DNA of 59,389 nt from an uncultured Porphyromonadaceae bacterium (GCA_947174995.1 CAMWLC010000012.1:1-59389); one strand, 5' to 3'. Shown: positions 47,744 through 56,477, numbered from the stretch's first letter. The notes: generated by a model not told the origin, from the sequence alone. Translations and numbers: made by a program.

Positions 47744-48973
47744 ATGGTAAAAGAAATCTTTACTTTTGAGAAGAAGCACGCGGGCAGATGTGCCTGGTGG
47801 CTTCTCACACTCCTGTCGATAGTGCTTTCGGCAGGCCTGACCGCCTGTGGCGACGACGATGACGATGAGCCGACCCCCGTGACCCCGAAACCGACTGTCA
47901 CCATCAAGGTGTCGCCCTCCTCTCTCAGCCTCCTTGGTAACAAGGGTGCAACCGCGACCTTCACCATCACGACTGAAGCATCATGGATGCTGCGTTGCGA
48001 TGCTGACTGGTTGAGGTTCTCAGGGAAGTCCGGCGATGGCAGCGCTACGATAACAGTGACGGCACTGTCGTCCAACGAAGAGATGGAGAGTCGCACGGCA
48101 ACAGTGACCATAACCGACGCCACCGGTGATGTCCGGACAACTCTCGAAATCTCTCAGGAGACAAATATCGTGATAGGATGCCGCGTAGATGTGACAGATA
48201 CGCTGGTATTCGCGCAGTCGATGGCATGGGTGTTCTCTCTGACACCCTCGGTGGAGTATTTCTACTGTTATGTAGGTGAGGGTCCGCTTGTGGATTCAGA
48301 TGAGGATATCATAAATTATCTGGTTTCCAATGACGATAAATTCACACGTGATTATGCCACCCTCCAGGGCCTTAAGGATTTGAGCGAGAATACTACGTAC
48401 TCCTTCGTCACGTTGGCCTTCGACAAACAAGGCAACCGTGGTGAGCTTGTGAAAACCGAACTAAAGACTCCGTCAAGAAAGAACACTGACGGCTGGACTC
48501 AGGTAGGAGACATGAGCTTTGATGACAGCAAGTGGTATTGGACCACAACGCCCTACCCCCAGACCTCCAAGTACTATATGTTCGCAGTGCAGGGAGAAAG
48601 TGCATACTCCACTATACTGTATTACACACCCGCTGAGGTAGCGTGGATAATCAACGAGGATATTAAGGACAACACCGCAACCTCCTACGTGAGAGAGGGT
48701 TCGTGGAGTATGCCGCGTAACAAGGGTGGTGTGTATGATTTCGTGGACTATGTGGCCACATGGAGCGCCAACAGTGATGGTATAATGGCACCGCGTATGT
48801 GCATAGACATCTGTATGGATGAAAATTATTCTCCCCGTCCCGAGTACAAGGCACTCAAGGCAGCTCAAAAATCCCGCAAGAAGGGTGGACAATTATTTGT
48901 CGGCCACAAGAACTCCGACACGGAAGCTCTGAAGAAAATCGTCAGAACGAAAGGCATGGTCTTTGCAAAATAA
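47744..48973 (+). CDS. BACON-domain lipoprotein
   Basis: A 409-residue lipoprotein. The signal with lipobox LTAC (Cys at residue 35, after a longer N-region) is followed by a run of Asp (GDDDDDEP) and a proline-rich spacer, then a BACON domain at about 50-140 (VTIKVSPSSLSLLGNKGATATFTITTEASWMLRCDADWLRFSGKSGDG), a fold that often binds mucins or glycans in gut Bacteroidota. The C-terminal 250 residues have no domain I recognise; they include VEYFYCYVGEG and a KKGGQLFVGHKNSDTEALKK tail. It is the last gene of the operon, with a strong hairpin behind it. Confidence 0.8.
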   Translation: MVKEIFTFEKKHAGRCAWWLLTLLSIVLSAGLTACGDDDDDEPTPVTPKPTVTIKVSPSSLSLLGNKGATATFTITTEASWMLRCDADWLRFSGKSGDGSATITVTALSSNEEMESRTATVTITDATGDVRTTLEISQETNIVIGCRVDVTDTLVFAQSMAWVFSLTPSVEYFYCYVGEGPLVDSDEDIINYLVSNDDKFTRDYATLQGLKDLSENTTYSFVTLAFDKQGNRGELVKTELKTPSRKNTDGWTQVGDMSFDDSKWYWTTTPYPQTSKYYMFAVQGESAYSTILYYTPAEVAWIINEDIKDNTATSYVREGSWSMPRNKGGVYDFVDYVATWSANSDGIMAPRMCIDICMDENYSPRPEYKALKAAQKSRKKGGQLFVGHKNSDTEALKKIVRTKGMVFAK

Positions 48974-49001
48974 GTTTTGGATTAAGACTCCATCTTACAG
49001 C

Positions 49002-49049
49002 AAATGCAATGGGAACGGACTGCAACTGCGGTCTGTTCCCATCGCATTT
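49002..49049 (+). terminator. Terminator of the envelope operon
   Basis: A long stem (49002-49024 with 49027-49049) with one mismatch between A49008 and C49043, enclosing a small loop, begins 29 bases past the BACON gene stop. Only a weak T-run follows. Confidence 0.6.
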
Positions 49050-49083
49050 CAAGATATGGCGGGGGTATGTCGGGGGAAAGGGT

Positions 49084-49091
49084 TATCTTTG
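49084..49091 (+). promoter_or_regulatory. -7 box before a small gene
   Basis: TATCTTTG matches TAnnTTTG. A start about 7 bases downstream would put transcription next to the ATG at 49100, meaning a leaderless or near-leaderless message. Confidence 0.55.
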
Positions 49092-49099
49092 CGGCGAGT

Positions 49100-49387
49100 A
49101 TGGAAAAGATGAGTGCAGGAGGAAAGGGTGTGCAGACCGCGGGGCCCGGGTTCGGACGCGACGATGTCGCGGCCATCCTGGGGGAGTACGTGGGTTCGGG
49201 GAGGTTTCGTGAGGATTTCGAGTCGCTGACCCCGGCACGGCGTATCGGGCTTATGGAGCGGATGCTCCCCTTCGTGATAGGACGCGTGAAGAGCTTCGAC
49301 CCGCTGGATACTGACCGCGGCCACGAGCCGGAAATCGACGACATCCTCCGTGCCATCATGGAGGAGTCGGAAAGAACCCATGACTGA
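49100..49387 (+). CDS. Small hypothetical protein of Bacteroidales type
   Basis: A 95-residue soluble protein. The longer frame beginning at 49004 is ruled out because it covers the terminator hairpin of the preceding operon and the -7 box at 49084. The body FREDFESLTPARRIGLMERMLPFVIGRVKSFD is a helix-rich block found in many short Bacteroidales proteins of unknown function, with an acidic C-terminus. It stands alone between terminators. I do not recognise a function. Confidence 0.6.
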   Translation: MEKMSAGGKGVQTAGPGFGRDDVAAILGEYVGSGRFREDFESLTPARRIGLMERMLPFVIGRVKSFDPLDTDRGHEPEIDDILRAIMEESERTHD

Positions 49388-49398
49388 CCGGGGCACCA

Positions 49399-49454
49399 AC
49401 AAGACGGCACCCCCGCTCAGATGCAATTGCGTATGAGCGGGGGTGCCGTCTTGT
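49399..49454. terminator. Strong bidirectional terminator
   Basis: A perfect 21-bp stem (49399-49419 with 49434-49454) with a 14-base loop, rich in GC in its inner part and AC/GT at its ends. It lies 11 bases past the small gene's stop and 12 bases before the stop of the convergent TonB-like gene. Confidence 0.9.
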
Positions 49455-49466
49455 GATGATGAGGGG

Positions 49467-49832
49467 TCAGTCGCCCAGGGAGAAAGTGATAGGGAGGGAG
49501 ACGGTGGAGGCGACGGGTTTGCCCGAAGCATCGGTGGCAGGGGCCCATGCGGGCATTGACTTGACGAGGCGTATGGCCTCCTGCTCAAGGTCGGGGTCCA
49601 CCATTCGCATTATTTTGATGGGGCCGATCGTGCCGTCGGTCTTCACGGTGAAGTCCACGGTGATTATGCCCTCGATGCCGTTGTCGCGTGCCGCGGAGGG
49701 ATAGACGAGGTTGGTCGTGATATACTCCTCCATGGCCTCCTTTCCACCCGGGAAAGAGGCCGGAGACTGTGCGGCCGCTCCGACGGTGAGGCCGAAAGCG
49801 GCGGCGAGTGAAAGGATGGTCTTCTTGTTCAT
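49467..49832 (-). CDS. TonB C-terminal domain protein
   Basis: A 121-residue exported protein starting at 49832 (MNKKTILSLAAAFGLTVGAAAQ). After the signal it consists of a single TonB C-terminal domain: FPGGKEAMEEYITTNLVYPSAARDNGIEGIITVDFTVKTDGTIGPIKIMR..., the pattern of energy-transducing TonB. It lacks the N-terminal membrane anchor and proline-rich spacer of true TonB, so it is probably a free periplasmic modulator or an orphan TonB domain, found widely in Bacteroidota. It follows the phosphatase gene by 19 bases. Confidence 0.82.
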   Translation of the reverse strand: MNKKTILSLAAAFGLTVGAAAQSPASFPGGKEAMEEYITTNLVYPSAARDNGIEGIITVDFTVKTDGTIGPIKIMRMVDPDLEQEAIRLVKSMPAWAPATDASGKPVASTVSLPITFSLGD

Positions 49833-49851
49833 GATAGTGGTGTTTAAGTGG

Positions 49852-50364
49852 TCACTCATGTCCGGGTGTCGTGGCGTCAAGCAATCCGGCGCAGGCATCC
49901 TCCAGGAGGTCGAGCACCAGTTCGAATCCCTCTGCTCCCTCGTAATAGGGGTCCGGCACGTGGTCGGCGCCGGGATGCGACCGGCAGAAGTCGGTCATCA
50001 TCACGATTTTCTCCTGAGCCTCGGGAGTGGGGGCAAGGTCCATCAGCCCCCGGCGGTTGGAGGCATCCATGGCCACGATGATGTCGAAATTATCGAAATC
50101 CGACTCTCTGACGGGGCGCGAGCGGTGCATCAGGGAGTAGCCGCGAGCGCGGGCATGAATCTGCATCCTCCGGTCGGGCATCTCGCCGGCATGGCCGCCG
50201 TAGAGTCCGGCCGAATCGAGACGGTAGGAGCTTGCCCTGTCGGCCCGCTTTGCCATATCCTCCATAACCCCCTGGGCGGCCGGGGAGCGGCATATATTGC
50301 CCAGGCAGACGAAGAGCACCGACAGGGGACGCTCAGGACTCGCTTGCGTATACCTGTCCATCAC
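49852..50364 (-). CDS. Low-molecular-weight protein tyrosine phosphatase
   Basis: A 170-residue LMW-PTP with the P-loop VCLGNICRSP (catalytic Cys about residue 20, Arg about 26), GGHAGEMPDRRMQIHARARGY with the R-G-x motif and the general acid Asp in VPDPYY. It dephosphorylates tyrosine residues on proteins, often with a tyrosine kinase that controls polysaccharide assembly. No kinase lies nearby. The start at 50364 overlaps the previous gene's 3' end by 32 bases; a start at 50361 is also possible. Confidence 0.93.
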   Translation of the reverse strand: MMDRYTQASPERPLSVLFVCLGNICRSPAAQGVMEDMAKRADRASSYRLDSAGLYGGHAGEMPDRRMQIHARARGYSLMHRSRPVRESDFDNFDIIVAMDASNRRGLMDLAPTPEAQEKIVMMTDFCRSHPGADHVPDPYYEGAEGFELVLDLLEDACAGLLDATTPGHE

Positions 50365-51205
50365 CGGTCTTGATCTCTACTGTCAGCACCTCGGAGGGCT
50401 GGAGATTCAGGCTCTCACACCGCTTGCCAAACAGGGCATAGGCCGAAGTGGCGAAAGTTGACACGCCGTTCATGTTCATGGTGGTCAACGCCTCGGTGAG
50501 TACGCGCGAGACATAACGGGCGCCTATCTGCACCTCTTTGGGGAGGGGGAGGCGCACCGGAGTGCCGTCGGTGCGTGTCACCGTGATCTGAGTCGCTACC
50601 TTCTCGCCACGCTGCAGAGGGGCGCCGTTGCCCGGAGTGATTGTCTTCGAGAAGAGGTGGGGCGCCACCTCGGTCATACCGAGTTTTTTGGCCACGGCGG
50701 GGAGATCCTTGATGGAGGCTGCAAGTTCGCGCTCAGCCTTCTCGGCCTCCATGGCGGAGAAGATACGCTCGAAATTGGCCTGGGCCTTGGCAGCGTCGGG
50801 TGTGGAGTCGGCCACGAGGGCCTCGGCCATGGAGCGGGTCATGATGGCATCGTTAAACTTCAGGTCGGGATACTCCTTGGCCAGTTCGTGGAGGTTGATG
50901 GCCATCTGTACGCCCTGCCATACTCCGGTGTTGTAAGGCTCCATCTCCTTGATGGCATCAAGGCCCACGCGCAGACCGCGCAGGAACTCCTTGCGGGCCT
51001 CGAAAGTCTTTAGGGTGGTGTCGCGCTCGGCCTGGTTGAGATACTCTATGGCATTGACCTGACCGAGCCAATACATGAGGGAGTCTGTCTGGGAGGCTCC
51101 GGCCAGCTCGGCGGCCGTGATGGGCTTGGTATCGCTTTCGCAGGCTGCGAGGCCGCCGAGCATCAGGGTCGCAGCCGCCGCAACGAGAATATTGTGAAAT
51201 TTCAT
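50333..51205 (-). CDS. FKBP-related lipoprotein, probably without isomerase activity
   Basis: A 290-residue lipoprotein (signal with LAAC, Cys at residue 22). An all-helical N-terminal region (about 35-180) of the FKBP-N type, with MYWLGQVNAIEY and FKDAIMTRSMAEALVADSTP, is followed by a C-terminal segment in which the usual FKBP motifs (VHYTGxLxDGTxFDSS, PxxGWxEGxxxM) cannot be found. It therefore looks like a degenerate or chaperone-only member. It stands first in position after two FKBP genes transcribed the same way: the order along the minus strand is 52424, 51816, 51205. Confidence 0.7.
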   Translation of the reverse strand: MKFHNILVAAAATLMLGGLAACESDTKPITAAELAGASQTDSLMYWLGQVNAIEYLNQAERDTTLKTFEARKEFLRGLRVGLDAIKEMEPYNTGVWQGVQMAINLHELAKEYPDLKFNDAIMTRSMAEALVADSTPDAAKAQANFERIFSAMEAEKAERELAASIKDLPAVAKKLGMTEVAPHLFSKTITPGNGAPLQRGEKVATQITVTRTDGTPVRLPLPKEVQIGARYVSRVLTEALTTMNMNGVSTFATSAYALFGKRCESLNLQPSEVLTVEIKTGDGQVYASES

Positions 51206-51237
51206 TATACGGTAAAGAGAGAGGTTCTTGAATCCGA

Positions 51238-51816
51238 TTAATTCTGCTGACCGGGGTTTACCTTTATCAGCTGCACCTCGAAGATGAGGGGGGCATTCGG
51301 GGGTATGGGACCGCCGGGCGTGCCCTGCTCACCGTATGCGAGGTCAGAGGGGATGTAGAACACGGTCGTGCCTCCCTCCTTCATGAGCTGAAGGCCTTCG
51401 GTCCATCCCTTGATGACTCCCTGGAGGGGGAAAGTGATGGTCTCTCCGCGCTCGATGCTGGAGTCAAACACGGTGCCGTCAAGCAGGCGGCCGGTGTAGT
51501 GCACCTCCACGGCGTCGGTGGCCTTCGGGGAGGCTCCGGTGCCCTCGGTGACCACGGCATACTTCAGACCGGAGGCCGTCACGTCGTAGGTGGGGAGGGA
51601 GTCGGAAACGGCCTTGCCCTTCTGATTGTCGGGGTTGGTGAAGAACGCCGCATTATAGGGATTGGAGTCGTCGGCGGGGACAGCCTCGGCCTCGATGCTG
51701 TCGGTGGCGGGGAGGGTGTCGGCAGTCTTTTTGTCGGTCTTGGAGCTGCAAGCACCAAACGACAAGGCAGTGGCGGCCACTGCGGCCGTCACTGCGATGG
51801 ATGAAATCTTATTCAT
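51238..51816 (-). CDS. FKBP-type peptidyl-prolyl isomerase lipoprotein
   Basis: A 192-residue exported FKBP starting at 51816 (MNKISSIAV), with the lipidated Cys at residue 22. An acidic 40-residue spacer precedes the FKBP domain (about 85-190): VEVHYTGRLLDGTVFDSSIERGETITFPLQGVIKGWTEGLQLMKEGGTTVFYIPSDLAYG, with the catalytic aromatic and Asp residues present. It should act as a cis-trans prolyl isomerase on the periplasmic or surface side. It follows the cytoplasmic paralogue by 11 bases. Confidence 0.92.
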   Translation of the reverse strand: MNKISSIAVTAAVAATALSFGACSSKTDKKTADTLPATDSIEAEAVPADDSNPYNAAFFTNPDNQKGKAVSDSLPTYDVTASGLKYAVVTEGTGASPKATDAVEVHYTGRLLDGTVFDSSIERGETITFPLQGVIKGWTEGLQLMKEGGTTVFYIPSDLAYGEQGTPGGPIPPNAPLIFEVQLIKVNPGQQN

Positions 51817-51827
51817 AATTCTTCTTA

Positions 51828-52424
51828 TCAAGCCTTTTTGTTGACCTTGATGAGCTCCACATCAAACACGAGGGTCGAGTGGGGCGGGATTACGTTGGGT
51901 ATTCCCTGAGGACCGTAAGCGAGGTCGGAGGGAATGAAGAAAGTGTATTTGGCGCCCTCCTTCATGAGCTGCACGCCCTCGGTCCATCCGGGGATGACGC
52001 GGTTGAGGGGGAATGTGGCGGGTTCGCCACGGTTGACGCTGGAGTCGAAGATGGTGCCGTCGGTGAGCTTGCCGGTGTAGTGCACGGTCACTTCATCCTC
52101 GGCCGTGGGCTGAGCGCCCTCGCCCTCCTTGACCACGACATACTGAAGGCCGCTTGCGGTCTCTTTGACGTCGGGATTACCGGCCTTATTGTCGGCGAGA
52201 TACTTCTCACCTGCGGCGCGGGCCTCTGCGGAGGCTTTCTGCTCCAGTTCCTGGAGGTAATCGGTGATGATCTTCTGGGCCTCTTCCGGCTCCATGGCGG
52301 GTGTGCCGCCGTCGAAGGCCACCTTCACGCCATCCTTGAAACTATCGTAGTTGATTTCTTTCATTCCCATTGCCTGAAGCTGTTTACCCATTGCGAGTCC
52401 CCAGGCATAGCTAAGTTTGTCCAT
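51828..52424 (-). CDS. FKBP-type peptidyl-prolyl isomerase
   Basis: A 198-residue protein with the FKBP-N helical dimerisation domain (about 1-80: SYAWGLAMGKQLQAMGMKEINYDSFKDGVKVAF) and a full FKBP domain (about 95-197: VTVHYTGKLTDGTIFDSSVNRGEPATFPLNRVIPGWTEGVQLMKEGAKYTFFIPSDLAYG). There is no signal peptide, so it is cytoplasmic, or exported by another route. It is the most likely source of the neighbouring exported and degenerate copies, as sequence similarity in the FKBP domain is strong. A small GC-rich hairpin precedes the gene. Confidence 0.93.
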   Translation of the reverse strand: MDKLSYAWGLAMGKQLQAMGMKEINYDSFKDGVKVAFDGGTPAMEPEEAQKIITDYLQELEQKASAEARAAGEKYLADNKAGNPDVKETASGLQYVVVKEGEGAQPTAEDEVTVHYTGKLTDGTIFDSSVNRGEPATFPLNRVIPGWTEGVQLMKEGAKYTFFIPSDLAYGPQGIPNVIPPHSTLVFDVELIKVNKKA

Positions 52425-52466
52425 AATGATATTTGACTGATTTTTGGTTTTCTGGAAGTTTAACGT

Positions 52467-52495
52467 CCCGCCGCGCTACAAAGTTGCGCGGCGGG
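52467..52495. terminator. GC-rich hairpin before the FKBP group
   Basis: A perfect 10-bp stem (52467-52476 with 52486-52495) with a nine-base loop. It lies 30 bases past the stop of the 52525-53247 gene and could end its transcript. The loop and right arm carry CAACTTTG on the minus strand, a near match to the -7 box (TAnnTTTG), which may start the FKBP transcript. Confidence 0.55.
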
Positions 52496-52524
52496 GTTTA
52501 AAATAAGTTAATCCGTCACGCCGG

Positions 52525-53247
52525 TCAATCCGTCACTGTGACGCGGTGCGTGCTGATGCGGATTCCCTTTATGGATCCGGAGGCTGCGCCGTCGTTCTGC
52601 GAGGTGGGGAAGGTGCGCGTGAGGGTCACGGTGAGATAATATCTGCCCGGTTCCGGGAGATTGGGAAACACCACTATTCCGGATGCGGAGACAGTGCCCT
52701 GGATGGGGGATGCGGCTCCTCCCACGACGAAGTCGTCGAGGATCACGGTCACATCCTCCGGAGCCAGTCCGGCCATGTCGAGACGCAGAGGGGAGGAGGG
52801 GCTGATGGCGTTGTTCTCAAGAATAATCCCTATTTCCGGTAAGGAGGCGAGCGGCAGGGAGTTGGTGAGGGAGAAATCATCGTTCACCTTCAGGGTGTAG
52901 GTCACAGCCGCGGCATCCGGAGCTATCGGTAGGGAGTAGTTGAACTCGGGGAAGTCCTGGGTCTGTGTCGGGGTGTAATACATTTCCTGGTCGTTGACTG
53001 ACAGGGAGGAAGCCCCGGAGAGGTGCACGCGCTCGCCGGAAGCGTCGGAGCGGCGCAGGTTGGCGTAGGCTGCGATCGAGTTGTTGATGATGCGTACCTC
53101 ATACTGCTGATATACGCGGTTGCGCAGATCGTTCTTCCCCCCCTCGGGTTCGTCCTTGCCGCACGCAGCCATGGAGACCATCATCGCTCCCCCGGCCGTC
53201 AGGGCCGGGAGGAGATGGAGGAATCTTCTGAATTTCATGAGGGTCAT
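52525..53247 (-). CDS. Lipoprotein of unknown function
   Basis: A 240-residue lipoprotein with signal ...MMVSMAAC and a KDEPEGG acidic spacer. The start at 53247 overlaps the tyrS stop in an ATGA; a start at 53238 ([10 protein letters not shown]) is equally acceptable. The mature part is beta-rich ([22 protein letters not shown]..., [22 protein letters not shown]), typical of Ig-like secreted Bacteroidota proteins, with no recognised catalytic motif. A longer open frame upstream, to 53814, is a shadow of tyrS and is discarded. Confidence 0.72.
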   Translation of the reverse strand: MTLMKFRRFLHLLPALTAGGAMMVSMAACGKDEPEGGKNDLRNRVYQQYEVRIINNSIAAYANLRRSDASGERVHLSGASSLSVNDQEMYYTPTQTQDFPEFNYSLPIAPDAAAVTYTLKVNDDFSLTNSLPLASLPEIGIILENNAISPSSPLRLDMAGLAPEDVTVILDDFVVGGAASPIQGTVSASGIVVFPNLPEPGRYYLTVTLTRTFPTSQNDGAASGSIKGIRISTHRVTVTD

Positions 53248-54536
53248 TCGGCTTTGAGCAGGAAATAGTTCTTTTTGCCTCGCTGTGCGAGCAGATACTT
53301 GCCGTTGAGCAGGGAATCGGCGGTGATGGCGGCTGCAGGGTCGGAGATCTTCTCCTTGTTGATGCTGACGCCGCCACCCTGTATCATCTTGCGAGCCTCT
53401 CCCTTGGAGGAGAACACGCCGCTTTTGGTGGCGAGCAGCTCGAGCACCGGGATACCCTCCTTGAGTTCCTGAGCTGAAATCACGAACTGGGGCACACCCT
53501 CCATCACGTCCAGGAGGGTCTTCTCGTCGAGACGGCGCAGGGCGTCGGCCGTATCGGCGGCGAAGAGAATGTGACTTGCGGCCACGGCTGTCTCGTAGGC
53601 CTCGGCACCATGTACCATCTCGGTCACCTCCTTGGCCAGGCGCTTCTGCAGGGCGCGGCCGCCGGGGTTCCCGGCGTGTTCGGCGGCAAGGGCCTCGATC
53701 TCCTCCTTGGTGAGGAATGTGAAGATCTTGAGATACTTCTCGGCGTCCGAGTCGCTGACGTTGAGCCAGAACTGATAGAACTTGTAAGGGCTGGTGTATC
53801 GGGCGTCGAGCCACACATTGCCGCTTTCGGTCTTGCCGAACTTACCGCCGTCGGCCTTGGTGATGAGGGGGCAGGTGAGTGCGAAAGCCTCTCCGCCGAG
53901 AGTGCGACGTATGAGTTCGGAGCCGGTGGTGATGTTGCCCCACTGGTCGGAGCCGCCGAGCTGCAGCTTGCAGTCCTTGGTCTGATAGAGGTGCATGAAA
54001 TCATAACCCTGGAGGAGCTGATACGTAAACTCGGTGAAGCTCAGTCCGTCGCGGGCCTCGCCGTTGAGACGCTTCTGCACGGAATCCTTGGCCATCATGT
54101 AGTTGACCGTGATGTGCTTTCCTATTTCGCGTGCGAAGTCGAGGAAGGAGTAGTTCTTCATCCAGTCGTAGTTGTTGACCATCTCGGCGCGGTTGGGGGC
54201 GTCGCTGTCGAAGTCGAGGAATCGGCTTAGCTGGTTCTTGATGGCCTCCTGGTTGTGGCGCAGGGTGGCCTCGTCGAGCAGGTTGCGCTCGGCCGACTTG
54301 CCCGAGGGATCGCCTATCATGCCGGTGGCTCCTCCGATGAGGGCTATGGGCTTGTGGCCGCAACGCTGGAAGTGGCGCAGCATCATCACGCCGCAGAGGT
54401 GGCCTATGTGCAGGGAGTCGGCGGTGGGGTCGATACCGAGGTAAGCGGTGGTCATCTCCTTGCGGAGCTGGTCTTCGGTGCCGGGCATCATGGTGTGGAT
54501 CATGCCACGCCAGGAGAGTTCTTCTATGAAATCCAT
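53244..54536 (-). CDS. tyrS: Tyrosine-tRNA ligase
   Basis: A 430-residue class I synthetase for tRNA-Tyr. The HIGH-like DSLHIGHL (40-47), [30 protein letters not shown] and the KMSKS-like loop KFGKTESG are all present, and the C-terminal S4-like RNA-binding domain ([27 protein letters not shown]) is full length. Typical bacterial size. The downstream lipoprotein gene is translationally coupled. It lies 34 bases after the M28 peptidase gene. Confidence 0.96.
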   Translation of the reverse strand: MDFIEELSWRGMIHTMMPGTEDQLRKEMTTAYLGIDPTADSLHIGHLCGVMMLRHFQRCGHKPIALIGGATGMIGDPSGKSAERNLLDEATLRHNQEAIKNQLSRFLDFDSDAPNRAEMVNNYDWMKNYSFLDFAREIGKHITVNYMMAKDSVQKRLNGEARDGLSFTEFTYQLLQGYDFMHLYQTKDCKLQLGGSDQWGNITTGSELIRRTLGGEAFALTCPLITKADGGKFGKTESGNVWLDARYTSPYKFYQFWLNVSDSDAEKYLKIFTFLTKEEIEALAAEHAGNPGGRALQKRLAKEVTEMVHGAEAYETAVAASHILFAADTADALRRLDEKTLLDVMEGVPQFVISAQELKEGIPVLELLATKSGVFSSKGEARKMIQGGGVSINKEKISDPAAAITADSLLNGKYLLAQRGKKNYFLLKAE

Positions 54537-54570
54537 ATTTATTGGGAGGTTTGGGAATTAATGGGAATTG

Positions 54571-55542
54571 CTATCGGGTGCGGATGTAGGTCTCGATGAC
54601 GCGGCCTACGTCGCCCAGTGTCTGTGCCGAGATGCCTTCCATGTTGTCGGAGGTGGTGTGCCAGCGGTCCGGGAATCCCCCCTCGGGGCGCAGGTCGATG
54701 ATGTCCACGGCGGGGATACCTGCCTTGAGGAGCTCCACATGGTCGTCGTTGATGGCTCCGCCGGGCTGACTTATGAATCTATCTTCGAGTCCGAGGGAGG
54801 CTGCCGTGGCCCATATTCCCGACACGAGTCCCGGGGCGTTCTGCAGGGAGTATATCTCGTGGGGGAACACCGCGTCCGGAGCCCCCACCATGTCGAGGAG
54901 TATCGCTTCGTCGGGGGCATAGTCCGCTACGGGTGGATTCCCGGCGAAATATCGTGTGCCCAGGGCCCAGGATGAATCATCGCCGGAATTGCCCCAGTCT
55001 TCCGCATCGGCGAAGAGGATGTCCACTCCGCAGTCCGGGGCCTGTTGGCCCATGAGGCGCGCCAGTTCGAGAATCACGCCCACGCCGCTTGCGCCGTCGT
55101 TGGCACCGTCCACCGGGAGGGTGTGCTTGTCGGGGTCGGGGTCATTGTCGGCCCAGGGGCGGCAGTCGTAGTGGGCCAGGAGGAGGATTCGTCTTTCGGC
55201 CCCGGGATTGAACTGTCCGAACACATTGACCGCATCCAGCAGCGTGCCGTCGAAGGCCTTGAGCTGCATGGGCTGTAGGGTGACGGAGGCGCCGTGGCGC
55301 CTGAGCTCGTCGGCCAGCCATGCCGAGGCGCGGCGATGGGCCGGGGTGTTGGGCACGCGCGGCCCCATGTCGACCTGAGACTTTACGTAGCTGTATGCGC
55401 TGTCGGCGTTGAAGGCCGGGGTGTAGTCCGAAGCTGCCGGGAGAGCCGCGGAGTCCGTGGCGCTGCCGGAGCGGGAGGCTCCGCAGGAGACCATGGCCAG
55501 GGCGCAGAGGATGGTGAGGATTGGATGGCGTGTGATTTTCAT
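54571..55542 (-). CDS. M28-family peptidase lipoprotein, glutaminyl cyclase-like
   Basis: A 323-residue lipoprotein (lipobox MVSC, Cys at residue 20). The zinc-dependent M28 fold shows its metal ligands and motifs in order: AHYDCRP, DGANDGASGVG, FADAEDWGNSGDDSSWALG, ILLDMVGAPD and a final WHTTSDN. The FADAEDWG and DMVG arrangement is the one seen in glutaminyl-peptide cyclotransferases, which convert N-terminal Gln to pyroglutamate on exported proteins, although some members are aminopeptidases. In Bacteroidota with signal peptides ending before Gln, pyroglutamate formation is common. The upstream glycosyltransferase gene ends in an ATGA overlap with its start. Confidence 0.88.
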   Translation of the reverse strand: MKITRHPILTILCALAMVSCGASRSGSATDSAALPAASDYTPAFNADSAYSYVKSQVDMGPRVPNTPAHRRASAWLADELRRHGASVTLQPMQLKAFDGTLLDAVNVFGQFNPGAERRILLLAHYDCRPWADNDPDPDKHTLPVDGANDGASGVGVILELARLMGQQAPDCGVDILFADAEDWGNSGDDSSWALGTRYFAGNPPVADYAPDEAILLDMVGAPDAVFPHEIYSLQNAPGLVSGIWATAASLGLEDRFISQPGGAINDDHVELLKAGIPAVDIIDLRPEGGFPDRWHTTSDNMEGISAQTLGDVGRVIETYIRTR

Positions 55543-56477
55543 TCCTGTTTTTTATTCGTGGATTCGGGGGCCATGATGTCGAAATCCGGGAAGTTCTTTC
55601 TGCTGATGGTGTCGGCCATATCCATGGCCAGGGAGTCGGGCAGGGTGTGGGAGCCGGCGGTGTGGTCGGGCAGCGGGATGTCGCCCCCGATTGGGAGATC
55701 CCGGAAGAAGTCGGGCATCACGCTGTCCTCATATCTGCGGCTGAAGAGCAGATATGACTCCAGCGCATGGTTGCAGGCGCGTATGAATCCCGGCATACCG
55801 TATTTTATTCCGGCCTCGCCGAAGTAATATTTCAGGAAAGAACCGGTGCAGCTTCTCATGAGGGTCCACCACGTAATGGGGCGCGTGTCGGCAAGGCGTG
55901 CGCGGCGACCGGTGGCGCGGTTGAGGAATCTCAGGTAGTGGGCCACGTCGCGGGGGAGGTGTATGATGGCGAGTTCGTGGCGGTTGGAGGGTATTGCCGT
56001 GATTTCGCCGTTGACCTGGGGCTGGATACCCTTTCCGGGGTGCCAGTGGGCCACTTCCTTGCGGAAGAAGCGCAGCTGATAGTCGGGGTATGTGGTGGAA
56101 TTGAATTTGTGGAAAATATGATTTTTCCTCGGGATGCGCAGCCCGTCGGGGCGGCTTTCGTCATCGCGTGCCGGGGAGTTGAGAAACTTGTAGAGGTGTC
56201 GGCGGAGGTTCGGGGGGATTACCTCGTCGGGACGCACCATCAGCACCCACTCGTAGTGGGCGGCGCGGATGGCGAAATTTCTCACGGCATAGTTGTAGTC
56301 ATCGCCGCTGGCAGGGAAGTTGACTATTCTGGCTCCGTAGCGGCGTGCTATTTCGGGAGTGGAGTCGGAAGAATCCATGTCTATCACGAGAATCTCGTCG
56401 AATCCCTGGAGACTGGCCAGGGTGTAGGCGAGACGTCGTTCGGAGTTTTGGGTGATTACTACAGCTGAAATTGCCAT
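55539..56477 (-). CDS. Family 2 glycosyltransferase (WaaE/KdtX-like)
   Basis: A 312-residue GT2 enzyme starting at 56477 (MAISAVVITQNSERRL). The GT-A start AVVITQNSERRLAYTLASLQGFDEILVIDMDSSDSTPEIARRYGARI and the later HWHPGKGIQPQVNGEI, then HLPRDVAHYLRFLNRATGRRA, match the WaaE/KdtX group of lipopolysaccharide core or LPS-like transferases. The expected acceptor-side metal motif is LMVRPDEVIPP, with R-P-D-E where D-A-D-E is usual. It overlaps the M28 gene by 4 bases. A role in LPS or surface glycan assembly is likely. Confidence 0.88.
   Translation of the reverse strand: MAISAVVITQNSERRLAYTLASLQGFDEILVIDMDSSDSTPEIARRYGARIVNFPASGDDYNYAVRNFAIRAAHYEWVLMVRPDEVIPPNLRRHLYKFLNSPARDDESRPDGLRIPRKNHIFHKFNSTTYPDYQLRFFRKEVAHWHPGKGIQPQVNGEITAIPSNRHELAIIHLPRDVAHYLRFLNRATGRRARLADTRPITWWTLMRSCTGSFLKYYFGEAGIKYGMPGFIRACNHALESYLLFSRRYEDSVMPDFFRDLPIGGDIPLPDHTAGSHTLPDSLAMDMADTISRKNFPDFDIMAPESTNKKQE

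Noticed and set aside
53248..53814. N-terminal extension of the 52525-53247 lipoprotein in the same frame
   Set aside because: It lies over tyrS in another frame, is Arg/Gly-rich, and the lipoprotein signal begins at 53247 or 53238.
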